From: Leptospira sp.
Lineage (GTDB): Bacteria > Spirochaetota > Leptospiria > Leptospirales > Leptospiraceae
Reading direction: 5' to 3'
DNA: 64,000 bases
Assembly: GCA_016742255.1 (NCBI GenBank)
Contig: JACVCB010000004.1
Span: forward strand, 1-64,000
This document shows, piece by piece, positions 7,673 to 18,061 of this stretch (position 1 is its first letter; every line of letters begins with the position of its first letter). Made by a program: the position numbers and the translations under genes. The notes below the pieces were generated by a model. That model was given only the letters and a program-made list of their open reading frames with translations. It was not told the origin of the DNA and did not search any database.

Positions 7673-10126
7673 TTAATTTTCTTTTTCGAAACTCAGTTCC
7701 ATTCCATTTTCAATTTCTTTAATGGATTGGAACTGAACTAACGAATTGCCTTCCAATACATTGGAAAGTTCTAAACTAAATCCTTTTGTTTTGATCATTT
7801 TACTCCCAGGCGTCCAAGATCCAGAAAATTGTTTGATTTCCCTATCATTTAACTTTAATTTTGCGACAAAATCTTGTCCGTTACCTGTGATTTCCATCTG
7901 TAAGTTTTGTGGACCTAATTTTGGATTCCAATACATAGAAGTCCATTTTCCCGTAAATTGATTTGGCAATTCTTCAAGAGACATTGTCCTCTTTTTTACA
8001 ACGGATTTTGGTTCATTCCAAAAAACCGAAACAAAATTAGAATCTTTGGATTCAGCACCAAACTCTGATTTGGAACGTACAGTGTATAAAAAAAGTTCTC
8101 CGGATTTTCCAGGAAACATTTCTGAAAAACTTGTCTTTTTTGAATCCACACTTGATACAAATTCCAATTTGCCGGGTTTACCATTTTGAATTGGTTTTCG
8201 ATAGATATAATATTCGAAACTATCCTTAACAGAATCCCATTTCAAACTTACCATTTTATCTTTTCCAACTGGGTTTGTAATCAATTGTTTTGGAGCGGGA
8301 AGTGTCACACCACCTGCACGTTTTGTTAAACCAGGATCCGTTTTTCCAAAGGCAACTTCACTAGGCTCCGCATAACCTAAGTCATTTGCGGAAATCACTG
8401 TATATAGAAATGTTTTTCCGTTTTGAATGGATGTATCTGAATCTGTATAAGAAGTTCCAGATACTTCGAATTGGCCTGAAGGTTCTGCATTCTCATCAAA
8501 TCGGAATAAAAAATAATTTTTTGCACCAGGAGCAGCTTTCCAATTCAACTGAATTTTATTTGCATAATCTCCGTTTGATGCAGATAACTTACTTACTTGG
8601 TTTGGTAATAAAGACTGGTTTGCTACTTCAACAGCAATGGAATCACTCCAATCTGATGATTGTTTGGAGCTTATGACAGCATTGACACGGTAATAATTCA
8701 CTTCTCCTGATTTCGGAGAGTTATCCACATAATCTGGTGATTTACTTGTCCCAATGGTTTTCCATTTAAATGTCGAATCTGATTTAGCAATTGTATAGTT
8801 CGTAACACCATCAATTTCAGACCAAGCCAATTGGACACTTGTTGAGTTTCCATTCGAAAAAACTACTCCACTAAGTCCAACAACTTGTGTCAAATTTCCA
8901 TCTTGTGATGGTTCCGACGATGTAAATCCTTCTATTTCTAATGATGCAACTGAAACATCCTCAGCTCCAATAGCTAAAATTCGATACGAATAAGTAGAGT
9001 TTGGTGAAACGGATACGTCGGTAAAACTTGGTTTGTCTGAATATGCTAAGTCATAAAAATCAGATTCTTCCTTTCTTTGAATTAAGTAAGCGACTGCAGA
9101 TTCTTGGTGTTTCCAAGTCAGGAGAATTTTATTATCAAAGTCACCTTTAGAAACTTTAATTTCAGTCGGAGCTAAAATAGGTTTTTTGGCGGGATTGACA
9201 CTTACAATTGGTGTAGGTGTATTCTGTGGTGTTGGTTCATCTATAATCGCATATGTTTCTTGCCCAACTTTGGCTAACATCGAATAAGATACCCATCCAA
9301 ATCCATTATCACCCCAGTTTGTTCCCCATGAGTTTTGTAATTTAAATGCACCTTTTTTACCCGATTTCGATTTTTTATTATCATCATATCCAACAATTGT
9401 CATAGCATGGCCACCATAACTTTGGCCACTATTCACATCATAAACAGTTGCGCCCTTTAATTTATAAAATGCATCATCGATGATCATACCAACCATCACA
9501 ACATTCTTACCAGCTAATACGCGCTTGATTTCATCTGGGTTTTTGAAATTCAATCGAGAGAAAGATTTTATTTTATATTTTAGAGCTTCTTGTTTAGATT
9601 CTTGTGTTGGTTGTGACAAATAATCTTTGTCTGTGTAAGGCATGCTACTCCATGGTGCAACACCATTGGATTTTAAAAATTCCATCGTTTTGTAATAGTA
9701 CAATCCTTTGTCTTCTCCCCCATTTTGTTGGTTATAAATAAATGCGGGAGAAAACACAAAGTTTCCTTTCCCACCTGCAAACGGTGGATCATATTCAGTG
9801 CTTTGTCCTTTATTTTTTAAAAGATATGATTTGATCGCATAACCAGTAGCCCATGCAACACAACTGTTTTGTCTTCCCTGGTTTCCGACAGGAGGCATTT
9901 GGGATGACAAGTCAATTGAACTTGGTAAGTCTTCAAACGAATTAAAATCACGTTTGAGGGGAATTGTATCTTGAACTTCTTTTGGGCTAGGGATGTAACC
10001 ACAAGAAAAGGTTCCAGGTTTACAACCAGGGGAACGGACACTACTTGGGTCAAACTCTTCCGCAAAAGTTGTATGGAATGAGAATAATACAACTCCGAGT
10101 ATTAATGATTTTATTTTCAGATTCAT
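7673..10126 (-). CDS. Secreted papain-family (C1A) protease with FN3-like repeats
   Basis: The start is ATG 10126, with AAGGA 8 bases upstream; the frame runs 16 codons further but without a ribosome site. Residues 1-22 are a signal peptide ending near FA. The peptidase domain (about 70-285) has all expected residues: Gln83 of the oxyanion hole, Cys89 in QGRQNSCVAWA, His240 in GGHAMTIVGYD and Asn265 in QNSWGTNWG. About four fibronectin-III-like units follow (about 310-710), each with LxWxxxxxxxxYxIxR-type strands, then a C-terminal beta-rich domain of about 100 residues. There is little propeptide, so activation by prodomain cleavage is doubtful. It overlaps the upstream gene by 4 bases (ATGA), implying coupled translation. 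Confidence 0.9.
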   Translation of the reverse strand: MNLKIKSLILGVVLFSFHTTFAEEFDPSSVRSPGCKPGTFSCGYIPSPKEVQDTIPLKRDFNSFEDLPSSIDLSSQMPPVGNQGRQNSCVAWATGYAIKSYLLKNKGQSTEYDPPFAGGKGNFVFSPAFIYNQQNGGEDKGLYYYKTMEFLKSNGVAPWSSMPYTDKDYLSQPTQESKQEALKYKIKSFSRLNFKNPDEIKRVLAGKNVVMVGMIIDDAFYKLKGATVYDVNSGQSYGGHAMTIVGYDDNKKSKSGKKGAFKLQNSWGTNWGDNGFGWVSYSMLAKVGQETYAIIDEPTPQNTPTPIVSVNPAKKPILAPTEIKVSKGDFDNKILLTWKHQESAVAYLIQRKEESDFYDLAYSDKPSFTDVSVSPNSTYSYRILAIGAEDVSVASLEIEGFTSSEPSQDGNLTQVVGLSGVVFSNGNSTSVQLAWSEIDGVTNYTIAKSDSTFKWKTIGTSKSPDYVDNSPKSGEVNYYRVNAVISSKQSSDWSDSIAVEVANQSLLPNQVSKLSASNGDYANKIQLNWKAAPGAKNYFLFRFDENAEPSGQFEVSGTSYTDSDTSIQNGKTFLYTVISANDLGYAEPSEVAFGKTDPGLTKRAGGVTLPAPKQLITNPVGKDKMVSLKWDSVKDSFEYYIYRKPIQNGKPGKLEFVSSVDSKKTSFSEMFPGKSGELFLYTVRSKSEFGAESKDSNFVSVFWNEPKSVVKKRTMSLEELPNQFTGKWTSMYWNPKLGPQNLQMEITGNGQDFVAKLKLNDREIKQFSGSWTPGSKMIKTKGFSLELSNVLEGNSLVQFQSIKEIENGMELSFEKEN

Positions 10127-10875
10127 GGTTTCATCCTTTCTATATACTTTATAATGTTCTTTTTTTGTTTCCATTCCGGTTGCTGAATTTCTTCTAATCG
10201 ATAGTAAAACTTTGATTTGGTGGACCCAAATTGAAATTCTACAAAATTATAACTGATACCTGTGATTTGTTCTTCTGGAATTTCTTCATAAGGGAAATGT
10301 GAGATTCCCATTTCCAAAAAACGATTCATCCATTTCTCATATTGGATAGATGGTATTTCTTTCGTTTCTTCTAATTGCAGATTTCCATTCTTCACGATTT
10401 TTCGAGTTAAGTGAATTGTTTTAGAGTCTGTCCACAGGTGGAATTGTTTTGCATACCGATATTCGGGTGCAACAGCTCCAGAACTTTCTTCCCAAACCAA
10501 ATCCATCGGTTTCCAATTTCCCTTATGGTTTTTCAAATTTGTATGAAGTGAATGAATCTGATTAGATCCGTTTTTCTGTTTCAGATTTAGATTTTGTTTT
10601 ATCCTTACAGTTCGTTTTCCTTTTTTAGAAGGCCGAGAGGAAGATAAATTCGAATTGGTTTTCGTATTCACTTTTTTATGTTTCAGTTTTGTTGATTGAG
10701 CAGTCGGATTCGAATTTTCATCCGTAGATTCAATTTGATTTTTTGTCTCCACTGGATTTGGATTCGCCATGATTTCTCCTCCTACAATTGACCAGAAGGC
10801 CAAGGATAGAAATATCTTTACCAGAAACACCAAAGTGGATAGATTCCATCTTGTTTCCGAAAGAAAACAAGACAT
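10123..10875 (-). CDS. Hypothetical exported basic protein upstream of the papain-like protease
   Basis: I do not recognise the family. From ATG 10875 the N-terminus has a hydrophobic segment (about residues 12-30) that could be a signal peptide, then a long low-complexity stretch rich in Lys, Ser, Thr and Asn (about 38-100), then a compact C-terminal part with many aromatics and acidic residues. A second in-frame start, ATG 10770, has a far better ribosome site (GGAGGAG) and would give a 215-aa form without the hydrophobic segment. The 4-base overlap with the protease gene suggests functional linkage, for instance as a chaperone, inhibitor or substrate; that is inference only. Confidence 0.7.
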   Translation of the reverse strand: MSCFLSETRWNLSTLVFLVKIFLSLAFWSIVGGEIMANPNPVETKNQIESTDENSNPTAQSTKLKHKKVNTKTNSNLSSSRPSKKGKRTVRIKQNLNLKQKNGSNQIHSLHTNLKNHKGNWKPMDLVWEESSGAVAPEYRYAKQFHLWTDSKTIHLTRKIVKNGNLQLEETKEIPSIQYEKWMNRFLEMGISHFPYEEIPEEQITGISYNFVEFQFGSTKSKFYYRLEEIQQPEWKQKKNIIKYIERMKP

Positions 10876-10942
10876 TTTTTTTAATGGAAACGCTGTTCGA
10901 AAAATGGAAGAAATGTTCCAGTTCTAAAATTGTAAAACTGAA

Positions 10943-12643
10943 TTAACTATTTCCAATCTCTGATTTAAGCCATTTTTTCTCGCCAATAGATTTTTTCATA
11001 TTTTCAATGAGAGCAACAGAAATGTTTGTATTGAGTTTTTCCATATCTGGGTCTTGTGCAACAAGGATCATCTCATCAATCAAATAATCAATTAGGTTCT
11101 CTATGGATTTTCGACCTGATGGATCAGTTGCCATTGCAACTGTAGCTTGTGAAATCGCAGAATAAATGGTCAAACTAATTTGTTTTGTTAGGTTAGCTTG
11201 CATTTCTTTTGGAAGTAAAGAAATGGGTTTCATATTGGCTGATACTCTTTCTGATATTTCCGTTACTAAATTCTGAACCAACGCTTGTAAATTTGGATTC
11301 TGTGCTGATTGTGCTATATTTTTTAATGCTACTTTTTTTAACTCTGTTCGGTTTTGGTCGATGGCATTTACCAATTGATCAAGAGAATTTCCTGAGCGAA
11401 CTTCGTTTTGTGTTTCTGTTAAAATTTGAATGGTAACAATATCGGAAATCTCTTCTTTAATGATATTTGAATAATATCGTAATGTTTTACTAATCAAATC
11501 ATTTCCTAATATTTTGGTGAATTGATTGGTTTGTAACATTAAATAGATTTTATAGACACGAACCAAACGGAAAAAACGAAATTCTACAATTGGAATGAGT
11601 CCCAAAACGTCATACCAATGGTAAATAGGATATAAAAACCAAGCAATGTATGTTTTGTTTTTGATGGCTAACAACCAACTGAGTATAAACTCTGCTAAAA
11701 AGAAAAATAAAAATGGAGCATCTAACAGTAAATAGTTATTAACAGGTGTTCCATCAGAAGAAATTGCTCGGTAATAATTTAAGGCAAAGTATTCTTGAAA
11801 GTTTACATTAAAAAACTCAATTTTTTGTTCCAATGATCGATTTTGGTCTCTCCAAAACCATGCAAAAGCAACAACCGTGGATGGAATTCGATCCCGATTT
11901 AAAATTGGGTCTAATTCTTGTCTTAGTTTTAAATCTCGTGCTTTTGTTTTATGTGGTTGGTATTCATTTTTGATCTTTGTTTGGATATCCAATAAAAATT
12001 GTGTTTGGCCAGACATAGCAAATGGATTGTTTTCCACAATCTCTAACATTCGTTTGTCCATTTTTTGGATAATAGACAAAATCTCTTTTGATTCATTTGT
12101 CTCAATACTTAACCGATTGATAAAAGCATATTTTTCAGAAAGTTCACTTAAAGTTGTGATTTCGTCTGTCTCTTCCATAACACTAAAGAAGTCATTCAAT
12201 TGGAAAAGTATCTCCTCTACTCTCTTTCGTCGTAATTGAATGTCTTCGATTTGGATTGCCGCTTCAAATCCAACATAAAGAGAATCAAATTTCTCATTAG
12301 CAAATTGTGTTTTAAGAGTTGTTAAGACTTTATAAATTTCTTCTCGTGTGTTTTTTCTTTGGTTTTCTCGAAACTCATCATCTCGCAATTGAGTTAAGTA
12401 TTTTAGATCATCCACCAAATCAGTGTAAGCTGTTGTGGTTCGATGTGGTTCTATCCCTAAAATGGGTTTGTCATACATGGAAAGGATTTCTGGGAATTTA
12501 TGAAAATAAAATGGCCTTAAGCTAAGATAACTCAAATCAAATATGATAAGAGCCAAATTTCCCAGGACAACAAACACCATTGTGATGTCCCATAAGAGAG
12601 GAATTCCCAATTTGTGTTTTTTAATCAAATCCCAGGAAATCAT
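10943..12643 (-). CDS. Membrane protein with voltage-sensor-like segment
   Basis: A 566-aa protein. One membrane segment lies at about residues 16-42, then a long soluble and probably helical region (about 60-290), then two or three hydrophobic segments (about 305-370). The last includes YHWYDVLGLIPIVEFRFFR followed by LVRVYKIYLML, which resembles the S3-S4 part of voltage-gated ion channels with spaced arginines. No pore loop with a TVGYG-type filter follows; instead the C-terminus (380-566) is a predicted helical, Gln- and Asn-rich cytosolic domain. Sensor or scaffold function is possible; channel activity is unsupported. It follows icmF by 37 bases on the same strand. Confidence 0.65.
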   Translation of the reverse strand: MISWDLIKKHKLGIPLLWDITMVFVVLGNLALIIFDLSYLSLRPFYFHKFPEILSMYDKPILGIEPHRTTTAYTDLVDDLKYLTQLRDDEFRENQRKNTREEIYKVLTTLKTQFANEKFDSLYVGFEAAIQIEDIQLRRKRVEEILFQLNDFFSVMEETDEITTLSELSEKYAFINRLSIETNESKEILSIIQKMDKRMLEIVENNPFAMSGQTQFLLDIQTKIKNEYQPHKTKARDLKLRQELDPILNRDRIPSTVVAFAWFWRDQNRSLEQKIEFFNVNFQEYFALNYYRAISSDGTPVNNYLLLDAPFLFFFLAEFILSWLLAIKNKTYIAWFLYPIYHWYDVLGLIPIVEFRFFRLVRVYKIYLMLQTNQFTKILGNDLISKTLRYYSNIIKEEISDIVTIQILTETQNEVRSGNSLDQLVNAIDQNRTELKKVALKNIAQSAQNPNLQALVQNLVTEISERVSANMKPISLLPKEMQANLTKQISLTIYSAISQATVAMATDPSGRKSIENLIDYLIDEMILVAQDPDMEKLNTNISVALIENMKKSIGEKKWLKSEIGNS

Positions 12644-12654
12644 AACATTACCAA

Positions 12655-12673
12655 GGGTAGATTTTTTCTACCC
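12655..12673. promoter_or_regulatory. Hairpin between icmF and the voltage-sensor-like gene
   Basis: GGGTAGA (12655-12661) pairs with TCTACCC (12667-12673) around a T5 loop. It occupies most of the 37-base spacer and ends 11 bases before the next start codon, where it could affect mRNA processing or translation. There is no T run after it in the direction of transcription. Confidence 0.45.
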
Positions 12674-12680
12674 CATCCTT

Positions 12681-15600
12681 TTACATATTGCGGCGGTACT
12701 GACCTCCCACTTCATACAACGCATGTGAGATCTGCCCTAAAGACGCCACTTTCACTGTTTCTAGTAACTCTTGAAAGATATTTTCTTTGGCACGAGCTAC
12801 TTGTTTTAATTTTGTGATCGCGGATTCCGTTTTGCCAACATTTGCTTTTTGAAATGCCTTCAAATTGCCAATTTGTTGTTGTTTCTCCTCATCTGTCGAA
12901 CGGATCACTTCCCCAGGAATCACTGTTGGGGAACCATTTCGATTGAGGAAAGTATTCACTCCGATAATTGGATATTCACCAGTGTGTTTTAAAGTTTCAT
13001 AGTGGAGGGACTCTTCTTGGATTTTATTCCTTTGGTACATTCTTTCCATTGCACCGAGCACTCCCCCACGTTCTGTCAATCGATTGAATTCGGTGAGAAT
13101 TGCCTCTTCTACCAAGTTGGTAAGTTCTTCAATGATGAAAGCACCTTGTAATGGATTTTCATTTTTAGCAAGACCTAACTCACGATTAATGATAAGTTGG
13201 ATAGCCACAGCTCGTCTAACGGATTCTTCTGTAGGAGTTGTAATTGCCTCATCATAAGCATTGGTATGAAGGGAATTACAATTATCATAAATTGCATATA
13301 ATGCTTGCAATGTGGTTCTAATGTCATTAAAGTCAATCTCTTGAGAGTGTAAAGACCTACCTGATGTTTGGATGTGATACTTTAACATCTGTGAACGTTC
13401 ATTGGCTCTGTATTTGAACTTCATAGCTTTCGCCCAAATCCGTCTTGCCACACGTCCAATCACTGAATACTCAGGATCAATTCCATTGGAAAAAAAGAAG
13501 GACAAGTTCGGAGCAAAGTCATTGATGTCCATCCCACGGCTAAGATAATATTCCACATAAGTAAATCCATTTGCTAAAGTAAATGCAACCTGTGTGATAG
13601 GATTGGCACCTGCTTCTGCTATGTGGTAACCACTGATGGAAACGGAATAAAAATTTCGAACTTGGTTTTGTATAAAATGGTGTTGGATATCTCCCATCAT
13701 CTTTAACGCAAATTCTGTCGAAAAGATACAAGTATTTTGGGCTTGGTCTTCCTTGAGGATATCTGCTTGGACAGTTCCTCTTACTTGGGAAAGGGCATCT
13801 TTTTTTAATTTCTCATATGTATCTTTTGAAAGGACTTCATCTCCCGTAACTCCAAGTAAGAGTAATCCCAAACCATTATTTGTTTCTGGTAAGTTTCCAT
13901 CAAACTTGGGTACCGGTAATCCTTTTGAATCAAATATGGATTTGATTTTGGATTTAACCTCTTCTGTTTTTCCTTCCGCACGAATGTACTTTTCACATGC
14001 CTGGTCAATGGCTGCATTGAGAAAAAAAGCAAGGACCATTGGTGCAGGTCCGTTGATTGTCATGGACACAGATGTAGAAGGATCACAAAGATCAAATCCT
14101 GAATAAAGTTTTTTTGCATCGTCTAACGTTGCAACATTAACACCAGAGTTTCCAATTTTTCCATAAATATCAGGTCGAATGTCTGGATCCTCTCCATACA
14201 ATGTCACTGAATCAAACGCAGTTGACAGACGTTTGGCGGGCATACCGGAGCTCAAATAATGGAACCTTCGATTGGTTCGTTCTGGTCCACCTTCGCCTGC
14301 AAACATACGCGTTGGATCTTCTCCACTTCGTTTGTATGGATACACTCCTGCCGTATATGGGAAAAAACCTGGAAAGTTTTCTTGGTAAGACCATTCTAAA
14401 ATATCACCCCAATCCACAAATCTTGGAGTGGCAATTTTTGGAATTTTCAAATGGCTCAATGATACAGTATAATTATCAACTTTGATTTCTTTGCCACGGA
14501 CAAAGTATGAATATTGTTCCTTACGAAAGGATTCAATTTTTTCTGACCAAGTTTCTATGATATTCCTCGAATCCACAGATAAGGAATTCCAAGTTGTTTG
14601 GTATTCAGATTCCAAATCTACAACTGATTTTCCTTTTTTGGAAAGTAATGTTATGGCACCTTTCAGTTGGTAGGCGGAACGTGCAAGGTCAGATTCTTTT
14701 TTGATCCATTCCGCATTTCGATCAATTTCTTCTTTGATTTCTGTTAAGTAACGAACACGGTCAGGAGGTAAAACAACAGATGCTTCTCTTCCAACTTGGT
14801 TTTTTTGGTATTTTGATTTCCAATCTAATTTTGATTTTTGAATGACTACCCCCATCAAATGGGCATACAATTCATCCGTACCAGCATCTTGGAATTGCGA
14901 TGCAATCGTTCCAAACACTGGCATACTATCAACGGAATCATTGAATAAATTGCGGGAACGTTGGTATTGTTTTTTTACATCTCGTAATGCATCAAGTGCA
15001 CCACGTTTGTCAAATTTATTGATCGCAATCACATCTGCATAATCGATCATATCAATTTTTTCCAATTGAGTGGCAGCCCCATATTCTGGTGTCATCACAT
15101 ACAAAGAAACATCTGCCACTTCTGTGATTTCAGAATCACTTTGCCCAATTCCTGCTGTTTCCACAATGATGAGATCATAACCAGCAGTCTTAAGAATCTG
15201 AATAGCCCCTTTGACACTACGGTTTAGGGCAATGTTTGCTTCTCTAGTGGCAAACGAACGCATGTAAACCCTTTCATTAAATATGGAATTCATACGAATA
15301 CGATCACCAAGTAGCGCACCACCTGTTTTTCGTTTGGAAGGGTCTACCGATAAAATTGCAATGGTTTGGTTTGGAAAATCATCCAGATAACGACGAACGA
15401 GTTCATCCGTTAGTGATGATTTTCCAGCTCCACCTGTTCCAGTAATCCCAAGGACAGGAATTGTTTTTTTGGCAGGTGGAAATTCCAAATTGATTGAATA
15501 CTTAGTTTTTTCTTGTAAAAGAGAAAATTCCATCTGTGTGATGGCTTGCCCTAATGCTAAGTAATTTTTCTTTTGAATGTGTGACGCCAAATCACCGTTA

Positions 15601-16055
15601 AATGATAGTGGTGTTGGGAAATCAGATTGTTTGACCACATCATTGATCATACCTTGAAGTCCAAGGGTACGACCTTCATCAGGTGAATAAATATGTGCAA
15701 CGCCGTATTGATGTAAAACCTGAATTTCAGAAGGTAAAATGGTTCCACCACCACCACCAAACACCCGAATGTGGCTAGCCCCTTCTTTTTTTAACAAATC
15801 AATCATGTATTGGAAGTATTCTACATGGCCACCTTGGTAACTGGTGATCGCAATTCCTTGGACATCTTCTTGGATGGCACATTGGACAATTTCTTGGACA
15901 CTGCGGTTGTGTCCTAAGTGGATCACTTCGACTCCACTTTGTTGTAGGATCCTACGCATGATATTAATGGAAGCATCGTGTCCGTCAAAAAGAGAAGCCG
16001 CCGTCACAAAGCGGATTTTGTTTTGAGGGGAGTATGTTAAAATTTCGGTGCTCAT
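12681..16055 (-). CDS. icmF: Fused isobutyryl-CoA mutase IcmF (B12-dependent)
   Basis: One chain of about 1124 aa joins the three IcmF parts: a cobalamin-binding domain (about residues 12-140, with LFDGHDASI near 23-31 and a FGGGGG segment), a MeaB/ArgK-like GTPase chaperone (about 195-400, P-loop GTGGAGKSS near 206-215, and INKFDKRG), and the catalytic mutase barrel (from about 560, with [19 protein letters not shown]). It interconverts isobutyryl-CoA and butyryl-CoA, or a related branched substrate, using adenosylcobalamin; the built-in GTPase protects cofactor loading. Start ATG 16055 is preferred to the TTG nine bases upstream. An 8-bp inverted repeat spans this start. It is distinct from methylmalonyl-CoA mutase, which is usually two genes plus meaB. 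Confidence 0.95.
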   Translation of the reverse strand: MSTEILTYSPQNKIRFVTAASLFDGHDASINIMRRILQQSGVEVIHLGHNRSVQEIVQCAIQEDVQGIAITSYQGGHVEYFQYMIDLLKKEGASHIRVFGGGGGTILPSEIQVLHQYGVAHIYSPDEGRTLGLQGMINDVVKQSDFPTPLSFNGDLASHIQKKNYLALGQAITQMEFSLLQEKTKYSINLEFPPAKKTIPVLGITGTGGAGKSSLTDELVRRYLDDFPNQTIAILSVDPSKRKTGGALLGDRIRMNSIFNERVYMRSFATREANIALNRSVKGAIQILKTAGYDLIIVETAGIGQSDSEITEVADVSLYVMTPEYGAATQLEKIDMIDYADVIAINKFDKRGALDALRDVKKQYQRSRNLFNDSVDSMPVFGTIASQFQDAGTDELYAHLMGVVIQKSKLDWKSKYQKNQVGREASVVLPPDRVRYLTEIKEEIDRNAEWIKKESDLARSAYQLKGAITLLSKKGKSVVDLESEYQTTWNSLSVDSRNIIETWSEKIESFRKEQYSYFVRGKEIKVDNYTVSLSHLKIPKIATPRFVDWGDILEWSYQENFPGFFPYTAGVYPYKRSGEDPTRMFAGEGGPERTNRRFHYLSSGMPAKRLSTAFDSVTLYGEDPDIRPDIYGKIGNSGVNVATLDDAKKLYSGFDLCDPSTSVSMTINGPAPMVLAFFLNAAIDQACEKYIRAEGKTEEVKSKIKSIFDSKGLPVPKFDGNLPETNNGLGLLLLGVTGDEVLSKDTYEKLKKDALSQVRGTVQADILKEDQAQNTCIFSTEFALKMMGDIQHHFIQNQVRNFYSVSISGYHIAEAGANPITQVAFTLANGFTYVEYYLSRGMDINDFAPNLSFFFSNGIDPEYSVIGRVARRIWAKAMKFKYRANERSQMLKYHIQTSGRSLHSQEIDFNDIRTTLQALYAIYDNCNSLHTNAYDEAITTPTEESVRRAVAIQLIINRELGLAKNENPLQGAFIIEELTNLVEEAILTEFNRLTERGGVLGAMERMYQRNKIQEESLHYETLKHTGEYPIIGVNTFLNRNGSPTVIPGEVIRSTDEEKQQQIGNLKAFQKANVGKTESAITKLKQVARAKENIFQELLETVKVASLGQISHALYEVGGQYRRNM

Positions 16056-16075
16056 AGAGAACAACGTTCTATGAG
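16051..16075. promoter_or_regulatory. Inverted repeat overlapping the icmF start codon
   Basis: CTCATAGA (16051-16058) and TCTATGAG (16068-16075) are perfect 8-bp arms separated by 9 bases, and the arms include the icmF ATG. The layout fits an operator or a start-codon-sequestering hairpin. Confidence 0.4.
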
Positions 16076-16157
16076 CATAGTCCTGGATTCAATTGGAAAA
16101 TGTGACGAGAATGACATAACTACTCAGATCATGCCATATTTTCGTTAAAAGTCGAGA

Positions 16158-16979
16158 CTAAAGGATGGATTCTGCCTGTTTCATCAAATCTCTCACCTTG
16201 TTTTCCAAGATTTCGGTGAGTTCCTTAGCGGCTTTTTTCTCAGGGCCAGTCGGAAATTCTGAAGGTAGAATGGGTTTTCCAATCTGGTACCGAATTTTCG
16301 TTTTGAACGCATCCCCAGTGAGAAATGCCTTGGGTTTGGACATATTGGTAGCACCGACAATCCCAGATGGTATGATGGGAACACCCGCACGGATCGCAAG
16401 TTTTGCTGCCATCGCCCGAAAGGATTGTAATTCTCCTGTTTCGGAACGTGAACCTTCTGGGTAGATGGAAAGAAGTTCGCCTTCTTTCATCAGATCCACC
16501 ATGTAATTCTCTAGTTTTTCATAGTATTCCATCGCTGCACGTTTGTCCATTTCAGATTCTTTCGCGGCATTGCGAATGATGGGCATACTACCCCAATTGA
16601 TGAGATTTTTTTTCACCACACTTCCTAGTGAGTTCAATAAAACTTCAATCACTGGTTTTGTGAGACTGAGGGGTGGGTAATGAAAAGGAGAGTTTTTATG
16701 ATTGATAATGGCCATAATCTCTTCTTGGGGATGGAAAAGTTCATATTTTCCCAAATAAACAATCTTACGATCAGCGAAGGCACCTTGGACTGGAATGTCC
16801 AAATAATCGGTATGATTGGAGATGATAAGTGCCCCACCTGATTCAGGGATATTCTCGGAACCAGCTACTTTTACGTCATAAATGAGCTTTAAGAGGTTAC
16901 GGAGGATGGTTTTTGGCACCTCACGAGGAATCACAAACAAACTTTCTAAAATATCAGCGGGATTTGGGTTAGGTTCCAT
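16158..16979 (-). CDS. PlsC-type 1-acyl-glycerol-3-phosphate acyltransferase
   Basis: The protein carries the HX4D acyltransferase motif NHTDYLD (His56 to Asp61) and the substrate-binding YPEGSRSETG segment, both characteristic of the PlsC/LPLAT family. It would acylate lysophosphatidate, or a similar glycerolipid, at the inner membrane using acyl-ACP or acyl-CoA. I chose ATG 16979. A start at 17033 would leave only 5 bases between this gene and the divergent PAP2 gene, and the added residues look unlike the family; neither start has a strong ribosome site. Genome paralogues are likely (another LPLAT-fold gene lies at 30568), so the exact substrate is open. Confidence 0.9.
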   Translation of the reverse strand: MEPNPNPADILESLFVIPREVPKTILRNLLKLIYDVKVAGSENIPESGGALIISNHTDYLDIPVQGAFADRKIVYLGKYELFHPQEEIMAIINHKNSPFHYPPLSLTKPVIEVLLNSLGSVVKKNLINWGSMPIIRNAAKESEMDKRAAMEYYEKLENYMVDLMKEGELLSIYPEGSRSETGELQSFRAMAAKLAIRAGVPIIPSGIVGATNMSKPKAFLTGDAFKTKIRYQIGKPILPSEFPTGPEKKAAKELTEILENKVRDLMKQAESIL

Positions 16980-17050
16980 AGAAACATCACATATTTCAAA
17001 ATAAAACTTTATGAAATCAAGTTCGATTTTCATCTTAGATGGAAAATCCT

Positions 17051-18058
17051 ATGAAAGAACTCTTTTTAGCCGAAACATCCCCATGGTTCTCACCAGGTCC
17101 TCTTGATGCCTTACACATCTTGGACCCATCCCAAGGAGGAATCTTTTTTGCGATTTCTACCATCTGCCATTATTTGGGTGGAAGTAGTTTTTTCCTTGGT
17201 CTTATCTCTTTTGTTTATCTTTATTACCGACCAAAACTTGCTTTTGAACTTTCTTTGGGATTACTCACCTCAGGGATTGCCGTTTCACTGTTTAAATTTT
17301 ATTTGGAAAGCCCAAGACCATTCCCATATCCTGAAACATTTGATGAAAAAGCGTTTGGGTTACCATCTGGCCATGTATATTCAGCGATTGTCGTATGGGG
17401 TCTGTTAGCGTATCGTATTCCCAAATTATGGTTTCGAATTTTATCCATACTCATCATATTGTTTATGCCATTTTCCAGAATGTATCTAAAAGTACATTAT
17501 TTAGGGGACGTGACATTAGGATTTGGATTGGGTGTTCTACACTTAATCATTGTTTTGTTATTATTAAATAAATATTACACAAACAAAGCAGAAACGTTTC
17601 TTTTTACAAACCAATATAAAACATTGGGTTTATTGGGAATTGTACTTACTTTGCTACCGATAACTCTCGATTCTCCTTTCTTAACAGAGGAACACCACCA
17701 TAGTTTATCTGGAGTTTTGATGGCAAGTGGTGCACTCGGAGGGTTTTGGCTTGGAATCTTATTTTACCCAAGATTTAGCAAAAAAGAATTTTTGAATTGG
17801 AGTATGCCTAAACCCAATTTTCAAATTGATTCGGAAGATTTCTCGGTTTTTTGGAAAACTTTTTTTGTAAGACTTTCCATCTTGGTCATTGTGATGGCAT
17901 TGTTTTATGTAATCCCAGGAATTTTGATTAAAAAAACAGTTTGGAAAGATGATTTGTTTCTAAGATACATTCGATATTTAGTGGTTAGTTTTGCATTAGT
18001 ATGCATTGTTCCACTTATTTTACAAAAGATCCAAAAAGGAAAGTTTTTGCAAAACTAG
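17051..18058 (+). CDS. PAP2-family membrane phosphatase
   Basis: An integral membrane protein of about 335 aa with six or more hydrophobic segments. It has the three-part PAP2 signature: KFYLESPRP, then PSGH, then SRMYLKVHYLGD, giving the phosphate-binding Lys/Arg and the two catalytic histidines. Lipid phosphate hydrolysis on the outer face of the inner membrane (phosphatidate, undecaprenyl diphosphate or a related lipid) is expected. The C-terminal third has extra hydrophobic segments beyond the core domain. ATG 17051 has GGAAAA upstream and is preferred to ATG 17039. It is divergent from plsC and is followed 3 bases later by a flippase gene. Confidence 0.88.
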   Translation: MKELFLAETSPWFSPGPLDALHILDPSQGGIFFAISTICHYLGGSSFFLGLISFVYLYYRPKLAFELSLGLLTSGIAVSLFKFYLESPRPFPYPETFDEKAFGLPSGHVYSAIVVWGLLAYRIPKLWFRILSILIILFMPFSRMYLKVHYLGDVTLGFGLGVLHLIIVLLLLNKYYTNKAETFLFTNQYKTLGLLGIVLTLLPITLDSPFLTEEHHHSLSGVLMASGALGGFWLGILFYPRFSKKEFLNWSMPKPNFQIDSEDFSVFWKTFFVRLSILVIVMALFYVIPGILIKKTVWKDDLFLRYIRYLVVSFALVCIVPLILQKIQKGKFLQN

Positions 18059-18061
18059 TAC

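Noticed and set aside
16070..16150. A 25-codon plus-strand frame near icmF
   Set aside because: No ribosome site, no recognisable composition, and it overlaps the inverted repeat at the icmF start.
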